Counted from the first letter of the stretch, positions 35,615 through 43,178 are shown. The stretch: DNA of 64,000 nucleotides from Mesobacillus maritimus (GCF_023715205.1 NZ_JAMBNR010000004.1:124001-188000), one strand, 5' to 3'. Translations and numbers: made by a program. The notes: a model not told the origin generated them from the letters alone.

Positions 35615-36703
35615 TTAATGTAAAGCAAATTTATATTGTGGAAGAAAATCTGGTTGTTTTGGATGAATGACAGTAAGGTGATTGACTGGTAGTTTTACCT
35701 CAACAATCGTTCCTTGGCCACTGCTTTGATAGTGAATTTGGCCATGGTGGTTTTCAATGATTTTTTTACTAATCATCAGACCGAGACCAGTTCCTTTTTC
35801 TTTTGTTGTAAAAAAGGGTTCTTCAATTCGTTTTAATATAGGCTCAGGTATGCCGCAACCTGTATCTTTAAAGGATAAGTGGATAAAATCTGGATGCTCT
35901 TGCTTTAGCTCGATTGATACCGTTCCACCATTCGGCATGGCTTCGATACTATTTTTAATAAAGTTTATAAAAACTTGTTTTAACTGATTTTGGTCACAAA
36001 GGATAGAAGGGGCATCTGAATGCAACAGCGTCTTTATTTCAACTTTATTCATAACCGCTTCCGTATCTAATAGCGTGACAACTTCATCTAACAATTGATT
36101 AATATTATTCTTTTTAAACTCCATATCTTTCGGTTTCGCTAGTGTTAAAAGCTCCGAGAGAATGGCTTCAATACGATTGATCTCAGAAAAGATGATCTCA
36201 AAATAGGTTGGGTTCTCTTTAAAGTTTTCCTCCGCTAATTGAAGAAAGCCTTTTATCGCAGTCAAAGGATTTCTAACCTCATGTGCAATACCAGCTGCAA
36301 GTTGCCCCGCCACCAACAACTTTTCAGATTGCAACAGAAATTTCTCTGTTTTTCTTCTTTTTTCGATATCTCGTACAATAAGATGGAGAGCTGGCTGTTG
36401 TTCGAAAGTCGTTTGAATGCCTTTTATTTCCGCTTCGAAAACCGTCCCATCCATTCGAGTGAGCTTTTGGGTCCTAAACCCCTTTGTTATTCCGTTATTG
36501 AGGTCGGTTATATGCATTTGAAACGACTCACAGTTCCCTGGGCATAGCATGGAAAACATATCTTTTCCAACTAGTTCACTTTTGGATAAGGCACCAAGTA
36601 ATTCTGCACCTGTATCGTTGATATACAAGATGATTCCAGAACGAATAATAATAACCGCGTCTGGAGAATGTTCTACTAAGTTTTTGTACATTTCCTCTTG
36701 CAT
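35615..36703 (-). CDS. PAS-domain sporulation-type sensor histidine kinase
   Basis: A soluble kinase of about 362 residues. An N-terminal PAS domain (LVEHSPDAVIIIRSGIILYI then NDTGAELLG) with PAC region is followed by His box AAGIAHEVRNPLTAIKGFLQ (His near 150), N box FINFIKNSIEAMPNGG, G1 DTGCGIPEP and G2 GTGLGLMISKKII. The arrangement resembles KinA/KinE-type kinases feeding Spo0F. No response regulator is adjacent. The Met at 36703 follows AGAGGTGA. Confidence 0.9.
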   Translation of the reverse strand: MQEEMYKNLVEHSPDAVIIIRSGIILYINDTGAELLGALSKSELVGKDMFSMLCPGNCESFQMHITDLNNGITKGFRTQKLTRMDGTVFEAEIKGIQTTFEQQPALHLIVRDIEKRRKTEKFLLQSEKLLVAGQLAAGIAHEVRNPLTAIKGFLQLAEENFKENPTYFEIIFSEINRIEAILSELLTLAKPKDMEFKKNNINQLLDEVVTLLDTEAVMNKVEIKTLLHSDAPSILCDQNQLKQVFINFIKNSIEAMPNGGTVSIELKQEHPDFIHLSFKDTGCGIPEPILKRIEEPFFTTKEKGTGLGLMISKKIIENHHGQIHYQSSGQGTIVEVKLPVNHLTVIHPKQPDFLPQYKFALH

Positions 36704-36712
36704 GTCAATCAC

Positions 36713-37112
36713 CTCTATTTCCTTTTCTGTTATTTAGATTCATTCTGCAAATTTAGGGGAATTTTGATGTTTCTCCTGAATTAACCTTATGATTCCTTAT
36801 GTATTCTTATGTCTAAAAAGAAAAGATTATTGAAGTAGAAATTTTTTTGTTTAATCATCCATATGAGGTAATTATTGGTATGTACACACACCAATCTCTT
36901 TACCCAGGATTCGTGAGGCTAAACATTTTTTCTGTAAAAAAAGGTGCCAAATTTGTTAAGTAGTGAAAAAGGGATAAGAGTGAAAGAATGCATACTCTGT
37001 TATTTATTGAGGGATTTAAAACTATTTTGCAACGAATCCGAATAGTTTTAGATTTGCTGTAGAATGTCAATACCATTAAAGTGCAGATTAGCGAATCGTG
37101 GGGGTATTGAAA
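36713..37112. other. intergenic region, 400 bp
   Basis: AT-rich. No gene, clear hairpin or repeat is seen apart from possible promoter sequences for the DUF421 gene (TAGAAT near 37060). Confidence 0.4.
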
Positions 37113-37784
37113 ATGTACGGTACCATTTTAATTGAAATTATTGGCGGTTACCTTATTCTTTTTATCATTGTGCGTATACAGGGAAAAACACAAATCAGTC
37201 AAATTTCCCCGTTTGATTTCGTTTCCGCTTTGGTTTTAGGAGAACTGGTTGGAAATGCGATTTATGACAAAGAAACAGGATTTGGGGTTATTGTGTTTGC
37301 CATTGTAGTGTGGGGGATTCTTACGATTGTCACCGAATTGCTGACGCAAAAGTCAAGATTTCTACGTTATCTATTTGAAGGAAAACCCTCCATTATTATT
37401 GATAAGGGAAATCTTGATTGGAAGCAAATGAAACGAAATCGCCTAGATGTTGACCAATTGCAGCAATTATTGCGTGATAAGGGTGTTTTTTCGCTTCAAG
37501 AAGTTGAATACGCCATCCTTGAAAATAACGGGGGAATTAGTGTACTAAAGAAAGCAGCAGCTGACCAACCAACTTTAACTGATTTAAAAATTAAAACAGA
37601 GGAAAGAGTGATTCCATATACAATTGTAAGTGATGGAGAAGTTCTCAGCAAAAACTTGCAAGCTGCAGGGGTGAATGAAGAATGGCTCTATACTGCAATT
37701 AGACAAAAAGGAATTCAGACTCCAAGTGACATCAGTTATGCTGAATATGTACCTGGAAAAGAGATTTTCATTCAGAAATACTGA
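37113..37784 (+). CDS. DUF421 (YetF/YcaP-like) membrane protein
   Basis: About 223 residues. Three membrane helices (about 4-20, 35-50, 55-75) contain SPFDFVSALVLGELVGNAIY, the DUF421 hallmark, followed by a soluble part (PSIIIDKGNLDWKQMKRNRL then DVDQLQQLLRDKGVFSLQEV). Relatives (YetF, YrbG, YdfR) are spore- or envelope-associated with unknown function. ATG at 37113 follows GTGGGGGT. Confidence 0.88.
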   Translation: MYGTILIEIIGGYLILFIIVRIQGKTQISQISPFDFVSALVLGELVGNAIYDKETGFGVIVFAIVVWGILTIVTELLTQKSRFLRYLFEGKPSIIIDKGNLDWKQMKRNRLDVDQLQQLLRDKGVFSLQEVEYAILENNGGISVLKKAAADQPTLTDLKIKTEERVIPYTIVSDGEVLSKNLQAAGVNEEWLYTAIRQKGIQTPSDISYAEYVPGKEIFIQKY

Positions 37785-37816
37785 TATGCCAGGATGACGG
37801 GGAAGAGGAGATTCGA

Positions 37817-38293
37817 GTGGAAAAGAGGAGTTTTCAATATCAAGTCGAGGAATTTAATGTATCGAATGTCTTGCTGGCAAAGAATCTGTTAGCGTTGCAA
37901 AGAGTTTCTTATCAACTAGAGGCGGAGTTGCTCGATTTTGACAAAATCCCGCCTTTAACTGAGACACTTGAGCAGTTAATGACCAGTGGAGAGACCTTCA
38001 TCGGTTGTTTTGATGCTAGTAAAATCATCGGGGCATTATCGTATAAACGAAAAGATGCACAGATTGATTTGTATCGTGTAATGGTCCATCCAGATTGGGT
38101 GCGTCAAGGAATTGCGCAAGAATTGTTTCGGTTTCTTTGTGAGGAGCATCATGACGTGGTTGAAATAACGGTCACAACAGGTGCAGCGAACCATCCGGCA
38201 GTCGCTCTTTATCAAAAGCTAGGCTTCGAAAAAAACGGTGAATCGATTGTGGAGGATAGTCTAAGGCTCGCACATTTTAAAAAATCGAGATAG
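37817..38293 (+). CDS. GNAT-family N-acetyltransferase
   Basis: A 158-residue GCN5-related acetyltransferase. Acetyl-CoA loop VMVHPDWVRQGIAQELFRFL (V/I-x-x-x-Q/R-x-x-G-x-A pattern) and NHPAVALYQKLGFEKNGES are typical. GTG start after AAGAGGAG. Substrate unknown. It lies 32 bp after the DUF421 gene, so probably an operon; a strong terminator follows. Confidence 0.88.
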   Translation: MEKRSFQYQVEEFNVSNVLLAKNLLALQRVSYQLEAELLDFDKIPPLTETLEQLMTSGETFIGCFDASKIIGALSYKRKDAQIDLYRVMVHPDWVRQGIAQELFRFLCEEHHDVVEITVTTGAANHPAVALYQKLGFEKNGESIVEDSLRLAHFKKSR

Positions 38294-38298
38294 TTTTT

Positions 38299-38333
38299 TG
38301 AACCAGACAGGGAATCCATGTCTGGTTCTTTTT
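38299..38333 (+). terminator. terminator of the DUF421-GNAT operon
   Basis: GAACCAGACA/TGTCTGGTTC, 9-nt loop, TTTTTC. Confidence 0.93.
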
Positions 38334-38367
38334 CAATATCTTTAGATGTTCTCCAACATGCGAAGAA

Positions 38368-38535
38368 TTATATTTCCTCTTCAACCTCAATTCGATTATT
38401 AAAAGCCTCTTGGACAACTAATAATTCTTCATCTTCTTGTGCTTCTCGGGGGGCATTTTTCCCCACTAGTGTTCCCTTCGGAAAATCGCCGGGATGTCCT
38501 TTTTTCTTATGATCAAAGCCTTTGCCTCTGGCCAT
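38368..38535 (-). CDS. 55-residue charged protein, unknown
   Basis: A short gene with AAAGGAGGG ten bases before ATG. The product starts MARGKGFDHKKKGHPGDFPK, then GTLVGKNAPRE, and ends in an acidic helix (EAQEDEELLVVQEAFNNRIE). It has no hydrophobic stretch. A basic front and acidic tail fit a small nucleic-acid or spore-associated protein, but the family is not recognised. Confidence 0.65.
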   Translation of the reverse strand: MARGKGFDHKKKGHPGDFPKGTLVGKNAPREAQEDEELLVVQEAFNNRIEVEEEI

Positions 38536-38863
38536 TCTAGTGACCCTCCTTTCTGTTTCGAAGGTAGTTTTTCCTTTAGAAGTACCCTTTATCCCGCATT
38601 CACCTGCAGTAAGATTCCCACTTCAAGACTCGAAAAAGACACAAAAAGGACAATAGGGGGTCAACTGAAAGTCAAAAACCCTATTGGTAAAAGGTTTTAA
38701 ATCAATTAGGCTATGCGTGACGAACATTCAGTGTGATGAAGAAAACCGCCACTGGTGAAGTTTCACTTAATTCGATTCGACCAATTAGCAAGTTTTTAAA
38801 CGACGGACATACGCTAGAAGATAGAGACTGAAAAGCTGGCTTCTAGTACAAGGAGGAATTAGT
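38536..38863. other. intergenic region before the peroxiredoxin gene
   Basis: No gene with a ribosome site is seen. It must hold the divergent promoters of the 55-residue gene and prxU, but no clear operator is recognised. Confidence 0.4.
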
Positions 38864-39433
38864 TTGAGAATGGACTTTAATGGCGAACAGAGGGCCGATT
38901 TGTTTGAGCAAACTCGGGAAAACCATAAGGATGCGGCACCACTATTTTCTTCTGAAGCAGTTGATGGAAGTGAGATTCGAAAGATAAAATTGAATGATTT
39001 CAGAGGGAAGTGGGTTCTTCTCTTTTTTTATCCTGGCAACTTTACACCTGTTTGAATGACTGAATTAGCGGCGGTCGCTGCTATTTATCCTCATATGCAA
39101 AGTTTGGAAGCTGAGGTTTTAGCAATTAGTACAGATAGTGTACATGCACATAAAGTTTTTAAACAAACAAATCCAGCTTTAAAGGACATTGGCTTTCCAC
39201 TTGTTAGTGATCGAACACAGGAAATTAGCAAAGCGTACGGTTTACTCAATATAGAATCGGGAGCGGCCCAGCGTGCGAGTGTTTTCATCGGCCCTCATCA
39301 GCTGATACACGCGAAACTAATTTATCCTGTAGCAATAGGACGGAACATTCCTGAACATCTCCGATTACTGCAAGCTCTCCAATATCAGCAGAAAACAGGT
39401 AAGGGAACACCTGTGAATTGGGTTCCATCATAG
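38864..39433 (+). CDS. prxU: selenocysteine-containing peroxiredoxin (AhpC/TSA family), TGA read as Sec
   Basis: One continuous frame of 190 codons interrupted only by TGA at 39053-39055. Before it the protein reads [18 protein letters not shown] and after it [15 protein letters not shown]. In peroxiredoxins this place is FYPxDFTxVC(P/T)TE, so TGA replaces exactly the peroxidatic Cys codon. The rest is colinear with typical 2-Cys Prx ([10 protein letters not shown]-like strand, [20 protein letters not shown], conserved Arg in [28 protein letters not shown]). The resolving-Cys motif VCP is GTPVNW here, and no Cys occurs after the TGA, so it would be a 1-Sec enzyme. A SECIS-like hairpin starts 7-11 nt after the TGA. 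The TTG start follows AGGAGG at 7 bp. The alternative is a nonsense mutation. Confidence 0.8.
39062..39087 (+). promoter_or_regulatory. bacterial SECIS-like hairpin
   Basis: TAGCGGC (39066-39072) pairs with GCTGCTA (39077-39083, one G-U), with two more A-U pairs after a bulge. The apical loop is GGTC. The loop lies 17 nt after the TGA, within the 16-37 nt spacing known for bacterial SECIS elements, and its GGU resembles the E. coli formate dehydrogenase loop. Confidence 0.75.
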
Positions 39434-39651
39434 AATGCTTTTTCGTTCAAGTTCCACTATAATGTAGTAAAAATGGCTGTTTTCTAGTAAATCCTAAAGC
39501 TATTTAGGATGTTTTAAAATTAGTTTATAAGCTCTTTTCTCATAAAATGTAGCTATACTTTATGAAAAAATATTCAAACGTATTATTTGTTTAAAGCAAA
39601 AAAGCGTTTGAGAAACGAGCCTTAAAAAATACAGTAATGGGGGAGTAGGAA

Positions 39652-40029
39652 ATGGACTTTTCATTCATTGTCTCAGAAGACCGGATTAAAAAAGCTTATG
39701 AGGACGGAGAATTTGATCATTTGCCCGGATATGGAAAACCCCTGAAGCCTGATGAACTAGCAGGATTACCCGAAGAGATTCGAATGGCTTATCGCATGAT
39801 GAAAAATGCAGGCTTTACACCTGAAGAAAGTGTTTTAAGACAAGAGGTCATGACAATTGAGGACTTAATAAGAAACTGTCACGATGAGAGTGAGCGAGAA
39901 CGATTGAATAGACAACTTAACGAAAAGCTTCTTCACTACAATCGCATGATTTCAAAACGCGGCATGAAAACAAATTCGTCTATTTTCAAAAATTACGAGC
40001 AGAAGATTGAAAAAAAGCTGTTTAAATAA
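39652..40029 (+). CDS. DUF1992 (DnaJ-homologue subfamily C-type) protein
   Basis: A 125-residue protein. The DUF1992 signature is IKKAYEDGEFDHLPGYGKPL then KPDELAGLPEEIRMAYRMMK. No J domain is present in this bacterial form. The C-terminal half is helical and basic. Function unknown. ATG after GGGGGAG; a stand-alone gene. Confidence 0.88.
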   Translation: MDFSFIVSEDRIKKAYEDGEFDHLPGYGKPLKPDELAGLPEEIRMAYRMMKNAGFTPEESVLRQEVMTIEDLIRNCHDESERERLNRQLNEKLLHYNRMISKRGMKTNSSIFKNYEQKIEKKLFK

Positions 40030-40136
40030 TAACCACACTTAGGTGCGCGTTAGTAACTTGGAGTGCTGATTAAAGTAGGCTAAACGAAAGCTTTATGCTT
40101 AAATGAAAAACACCCTACCAATATTTACTGGCAGGA

Positions 40137-40259
40137 TTACTCTTCTTCTCTGTTTTCCTCAATGGGTGAATCTGGTTTGCACATTCTATCTAAAAAAAGG
40201 CCAATTATGACAATACAGACAATGGGTATCACAAAATTTAGGATGTGAATGGTGGTCAC
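40137..40259 (-). CDS. 40-residue single-helix membrane peptide, unknown
   Basis: GTG start with GGGAGGATG about 7 bp upstream. The product has one hydrophobic helix (ILNFVIPIVCIVIIGLFL) followed by a charged tail rich in Glu (SPIEENREEE). The family is not recognised. It lies between DUF1992 and sinR-like genes. Ribosome site and composition are the only support. Confidence 0.45.
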   Translation of the reverse strand: MTTIHILNFVIPIVCIVIIGLFLDRMCKPDSPIEENREEE

Positions 40260-40406
40260 TGCTTCATCCTCCCTTAGTGTAAATACCAAATAGAACGTAA
40301 TTATATTATAAACGTTATGAACAGAGTAGTCATCCTATTTTTGAAATTTTCAGTTAATTTAATCCACCTCTTTATTAAGCAGTCAATCACTGCTATTAAA
40401 GGGGGA

Positions 40407-40751
40407 TTATTCTTTGATTGCTTTCTTCCTATACTTGAGTAAATCGATATACAATGAAAATTCTTCTTTGCTGATCCCGCTGCGAACGGCCTCATCTATT
40501 AAATCTAACCATTCGTTATCAAGTGGAAAATCGACATGGTCCTGTTCGATAGGCGGAATGCCGGTTAATTCTTCTAAGGATACACAAAGTGTATTCGCTA
40601 AACGCATTAATACTTGTAATGAGGGATTTTCTTGTATGCCTCTTTCAATATAACTCAAGTAAGATTTTGAAACATTGGACTGATTAGCTAATTCCGTAAT
40701 GGAATAGTTTTTTTGAAGACGCAATTTTTTTATTCTTTCACCTACTAACAT
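40407..40751 (-). CDS. SinR/SlrR-like repressor with SinI-type C-terminal domain
   Basis: A 114-residue XRE-family protein. The HTH occupies residues 4-60 (ITELANQSNVSKSYLSYIER, NPSLQVLMRLANTL). The C-terminal WLDLIDEAVRSGISKEEFSL is the SinR/SinI interaction domain. It is less like B. subtilis SinR than the protein at 41498, so it may be a SlrR-type partner. A perfect GTTCTTAATAAAGAAC palindrome lies 85 bp upstream of its start, pointing to autoregulation or control by SinR. GAGGAG precedes ATG. Confidence 0.88.
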   Translation of the reverse strand: MLVGERIKKLRLQKNYSITELANQSNVSKSYLSYIERGIQENPSLQVLMRLANTLCVSLEELTGIPPIEQDHVDFPLDNEWLDLIDEAVRSGISKEEFSLYIDLLKYRKKAIKE

Positions 40752-41134
40752 CAGGGCATTCTCCTCAGTGTCATGATTGTTTCCTACAAATAGAGTTGGA
40801 AGATCAGTATTTTTTTCAGTCTAACTTCTATTTTAGTTCTTAATAAAGAACAAAGGAAGACATAGTCTAAAAATTTTTTTGTTTTTATTACTAACATTAT
40901 TAACAACTCAATTAAATTTTTTGGGGGTAGTGAACTAAAATATTTTCGACACAAAAAGACAGTTTTCAGACGATTTCAGCGTGGTTTTTAACTAAAAATC
41001 GCTTATTTTTGTTTTTTTAAACAGAAAAAGGCTCTTTTTGGCAAAAAATAGGTAAAAAATCATAGAGGTATCTGACAAATTTCTACACAAACTCTTAAAA
41101 AGAACATATAAAATAGGTCTAGGGAGTAGAAAAA
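40752..41134. other. intergenic region between sinR-like gene and riboswitch
   Basis: It holds the 40836 operator and an AT-rich stretch with TATAAAAT near 41107, a plausible -10 for the riboswitch transcript. No gene is seen. Confidence 0.5.
40836..40851. promoter_or_regulatory. SinR-type operator, perfect arms
   Basis: GTTCTTAATAAAGAAC has perfect GTTCTT/AAGAAC arms and is the best match of the six. It lies 85 bp upstream of the minus-strand sinR-like gene and could also influence the divergent riboswitch-sinI transcript. Confidence 0.75.
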
Positions 41135-41234
41135 TGTGGACAGAAAAAGGCTAACCTGTTGAAAGGCAGGGGCGCAAAGTCACGGGTCTAAGGGAGCTTG
41201 GTAACTTTGGTCCTAAGATAGCCGGATTGCCTGG
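41135..41234 (+). ncRNA. cyclic di-GMP-I riboswitch (GEMM-I)
   Basis: The leader of the sinI-like gene contains the GEMM-I core: CTAACCTGTTGAAAGGCAGG (GAAA tetraloop on the first hairpin), then GGCGCAAAGTCACGGGTCTA (the conserved GCAAAGYC and GG-CTA segments), and the second hairpin closing with CCTAAGATAGCCGG (tetraloop receptor). These fit the c-di-GMP-binding aptamer consensus. The aptamer ends about 35 bp before the sinI start. A palindrome (41235-41250) and the ribosome site follow directly, the likely expression platform. Confidence 0.9.
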
Positions 41235-41250
41235 AATACGAATTCGTATT
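41235..41250 (+). promoter_or_regulatory. riboswitch expression-platform palindrome
   Basis: AATACGAATTCGTATT is a perfect dyad followed by TTAGGGGGAG, the sinI ribosome site. It could form a short hairpin or an alternative pairing with the aptamer. The switching direction cannot be read by eye. Confidence 0.45.
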
Positions 41251-41269
41251 TTAGGGGGAGTATGGAGCA

Positions 41270-41410
41270 ATGGAAGTACAGAATTATGAGGGTTTAGACG
41301 TCGAGTGGATGCAATTAATTAAAGAAGCTTTAGACTTAGGCCTCACGAAAGAAGATATTCGTAGCTATTTAGCGAAAGATTATCCTCAAGAACTTGTCCT
41401 TGAAAAATAA
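41270..41410 (+). CDS. sinI: SinI-type antirepressor
   Basis: A 46-residue protein that is little more than a SinI domain: LDVEWMQLIKEALDLGLTKE followed by DIRSYLAKDYPQ. It aligns with the C-terminal tails of the two SinR-type proteins encoded on either side (WVGLVREAMDSGITKEQFKE, WLDLIDEAVRSGISKEEFSL). SinI binds SinR through this helix pair and removes it from DNA. AGGGGGAG ends 9-10 bp before ATG. It is transcribed behind a c-di-GMP-I riboswitch, convergent with sinR, and has its own terminator. In B. subtilis sinI lies directly upstream of sinR on the same strand and is driven by Spo0A. Confidence 0.88.
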   Translation: MEVQNYEGLDVEWMQLIKEALDLGLTKEDIRSYLAKDYPQELVLEK

Positions 41411-41431
41411 CAGCGTTTGATATACATAAAT

Positions 41432-41455
41432 AGCCTACTGTAGGCTTTTTTTTTT
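41432..41455 (+). terminator. terminator of sinI
   Basis: AGCCTA/TAGGCT with CTG loop and a run of ten T. Confidence 0.9.
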
Positions 41456-41459
41456 GCAC

Positions 41460-41489
41460 AAAAAAAGATAACCTTTTAGTTATCTTTTT
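41460..41489 (-). terminator. terminator of sinR
   Basis: AAAAAGATAAC/GTTATCTTTTT with a short loop; T-rich on the minus strand. With the preceding hairpin it separates the convergent genes. Confidence 0.8.
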
Positions 41490-41497
41490 GAATTTAT

Positions 41498-41827
41498 TTA
41501 TTTTTGGGATGATCTCCATTTATTGAATTCTAGAAACTCTTTGAACTGTTCTTTTGTTATACCAGAATCCATTGCTTCGCGAACGAGACCGACCCAATCA
41601 GAGTCAATTGTTTCTTTTTTCGGTTCATCAAGAATCAGTCGCTCAACAGGAATATTAAGAACAGAAGCAATCTTTTCTAAAAATTGAATGGAAGGGTTTG
41701 TTTGTAGATTTCTTTCAAGTGAGCTTAAGTAGGACTTGGCCACACCTGCTTTTTCCGCTAATTCTGATAATGACATCTTTTTTTCCTGTCGTAATGCCTT
41801 AACTCTTTCACCAATCACAATCTTCAC
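41498..41827 (-). CDS. sinR: SinR master biofilm repressor
   Basis: A 109-residue protein almost matching B. subtilis SinR: SLSELAEKAGVAKSYLSSLE then RNLQTNPSIQFLEKIASVLN, and C-terminal DWVGLVREAMDSGITKEQFK with EFLEFNKWRSSQK. The N-terminal HTH binds GTTCTTT-type half-sites; the C-terminal helices form the tetramer and bind SinI. Start codon GTG after AAGGTG. It is the best candidate to read the six palindromes of the window. It is not directly downstream of sinI as in B. subtilis but convergent with it. Confidence 0.93.
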   Translation of the reverse strand: MKIVIGERVKALRQEKKMSLSELAEKAGVAKSYLSSLERNLQTNPSIQFLEKIASVLNIPVERLILDEPKKETIDSDWVGLVREAMDSGITKEQFKEFLEFNKWRSSQK

Positions 41828-42097
41828 ACACCTTACTTCTCATCTTCTTTTATCATAACAAATTGATTGCATAAGTTCCATAACACGAACAGATATCGGA
41901 ACAAAAATATTTCTTAATATTATTATACATTTGAAATTTAATGTGAATGTGAAAAATGTAACGGTTCAATTATTTATTCATAAAATGAATCAAATTACCT
42001 AATTAAGTATACGAGCATGTAGTGGAATAACTGCTTTTTACATGAAGCTTCGTATAAGCTAAAATATAGGGAGAATGTTTTTTATGGAGGAGAAGGG

Positions 42098-42847
42098 ATG
42101 ATTGTTTTAAAATCAGCACGGGAAATTGAGAAAATGCAGGAAGCAGGAAAACTGCTAGCTGCTATTCATAAAGAAATTGCCAAGATGATTAAACCAGGCA
42201 TCACGACTTTTGAAATCGACGAGTTCGTTGAATCTTATTTAAAAAAACACGGAGCTACGGCAGAACAAAAAGGTTATCGTGGATACCAGTATGCGACATG
42301 TGCGAGCATCAATGACGAGGTTTGTCATGGTTTCCCGAGAAAAGAGCCATTAAAGGATGGGGATATTGTCACCATAGATATGGTTGTAAATTTGAATGGA
42401 GCTCTTGCGGATTCGGCGTGGTCTTATGCTGTAGGCAACGTATCTGAGGAAGCGCAAAAATTATTAGATGTGACGAAAGAAGCTTTATACCGTGGAATTG
42501 CCCAAGCGGTTCCTGGAAACAGGATTGGGGATATTGGTCACGCAATTCAGACGTATGTGGAGGGTGAAGGCATGTCAGTTGTCCGTGAATTTATCGGTCA
42601 CGGAATTGGTGCAACCATTCATGAGAAGCCAGATATTCCGCATTTTGGTTTGCCTGGAAAAGGGGTGCGAATCAAGGAAGGAATGGTATTTACGATTGAG
42701 CCAATGGTCAACCTAGGTGAATGGAAAACAAAAATGGATTCAAATGGGTGGACAGCACGTACGGTAGACAACAAACTTTCTGCACAATATGAACATACTC
42801 TTGCGATTACAATAGATGGTCCAATAATTTTAACGGACCAAGATTAA
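42098..42847 (+). CDS. map: methionine aminopeptidase type I
   Basis: A 249-residue enzyme that removes N-terminal Met. Metal ligands are visible: VTIDMVVNLNGALADSAW (two Asp), FIGHGIGATIHEKPDIPHFG (His), FTIEPMVNLG (Glu) and SAQYEHTLAIT (Glu). Substrate His lies in EVCHGFP. The sequence resembles the second Bacillus copy, MapB/YflG, rather than the ribosomal-operon MapA, judging from context and length. GGAGGAGAAGGG precedes ATG. Confidence 0.93.
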   Translation: MIVLKSAREIEKMQEAGKLLAAIHKEIAKMIKPGITTFEIDEFVESYLKKHGATAEQKGYRGYQYATCASINDEVCHGFPRKEPLKDGDIVTIDMVVNLNGALADSAWSYAVGNVSEEAQKLLDVTKEALYRGIAQAVPGNRIGDIGHAIQTYVEGEGMSVVREFIGHGIGATIHEKPDIPHFGLPGKGVRIKEGMVFTIEPMVNLGEWKTKMDSNGWTARTVDNKLSAQYEHTLAITIDGPIILTDQD

Positions 42848-42849
42848 AA

Positions 42850-42875
42850 AACTCATCTTCGGGTGAGTTCTTTTT
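42850..42875 (+). terminator. terminator of map
   Basis: AACTCATC/GGTGAGTT with TTCG tetraloop and CTTTTTATT. Confidence 0.85.
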
Positions 42876-42910
42876 ATTAGCTTAATAGACCTTTTTCACA
42901 TACAGAAAAA

Positions 42911-42942
42911 AAAACCAACCGCTATAGCAAGTTGGTTGGTTT
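42911..42942 (-). terminator. terminator of yfkK
   Basis: AAACCAACC/GGTTGGTTT, with a T-rich tail on the minus strand. Confidence 0.85.
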
Positions 42943-42953
42943 CACTTAGCGGA

Positions 42954-43178
42954 CTATTGTTTCCGTAGACTTCCAAGCTCTTCGACGATGGCTTGCATTT
43001 CATTGATAGAGAAAGAGCTTTTTTTCATAATCATTTCGTAAATATCTTTAATTTCTTCGTACATTTCTTCGTCAAAATGTGTTGGCTTAATTGCCCCAGC
43101 ATTTACGATGTTAAGTTTTTCTTTTATTTGGTCAATCATATACTCAATGTTTTCAGCTGATTTCACGGACAAATCCAT
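42954..43178 (-). CDS. yfkK: UPF0435 (DUF1128) protein YfkK
   Basis: A 74-residue helical protein. [20 protein letters not shown] then [20 protein letters not shown] matches the UPF0435/YfkK family of unknown function. The frame extends upstream to 43217, but the Met at 43178 follows GTGGGGGGATG and matches the usual size. It lies beside yfkJ-I-H as in B. subtilis. Confidence 0.9.
   Translation of the reverse strand: MDLSVKSAENIEYMIDQIKEKLNIVNAGAIKPTHFDEEMYEEIKDIYEMIMKKSSFSINEMQAIVEELGSLRKQ

Noticed and set aside
38494-38700. Plus-strand open frame before the peroxiredoxin gene
   Set aside because: It overlaps the 55-residue minus-strand gene, which has a clear AAAGGAGGG site.
38864-39055. 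Peroxiredoxin gene as a nonsense-mutated pseudogene of two pieces
   Set aside because: The stop is TGA at the single codon where Sec replaces Cys in known Sec-peroxiredoxins, the frame is otherwise intact, and a SECIS-like hairpin follows at the right spacing.
39475-39560. Fifth copy of the dispersed repeat (AAATCCTAAAGC ... AGCTCTTTTCTC)
   Set aside because: Only short pieces match and their order is not colinear with the full copies; too weak to call.
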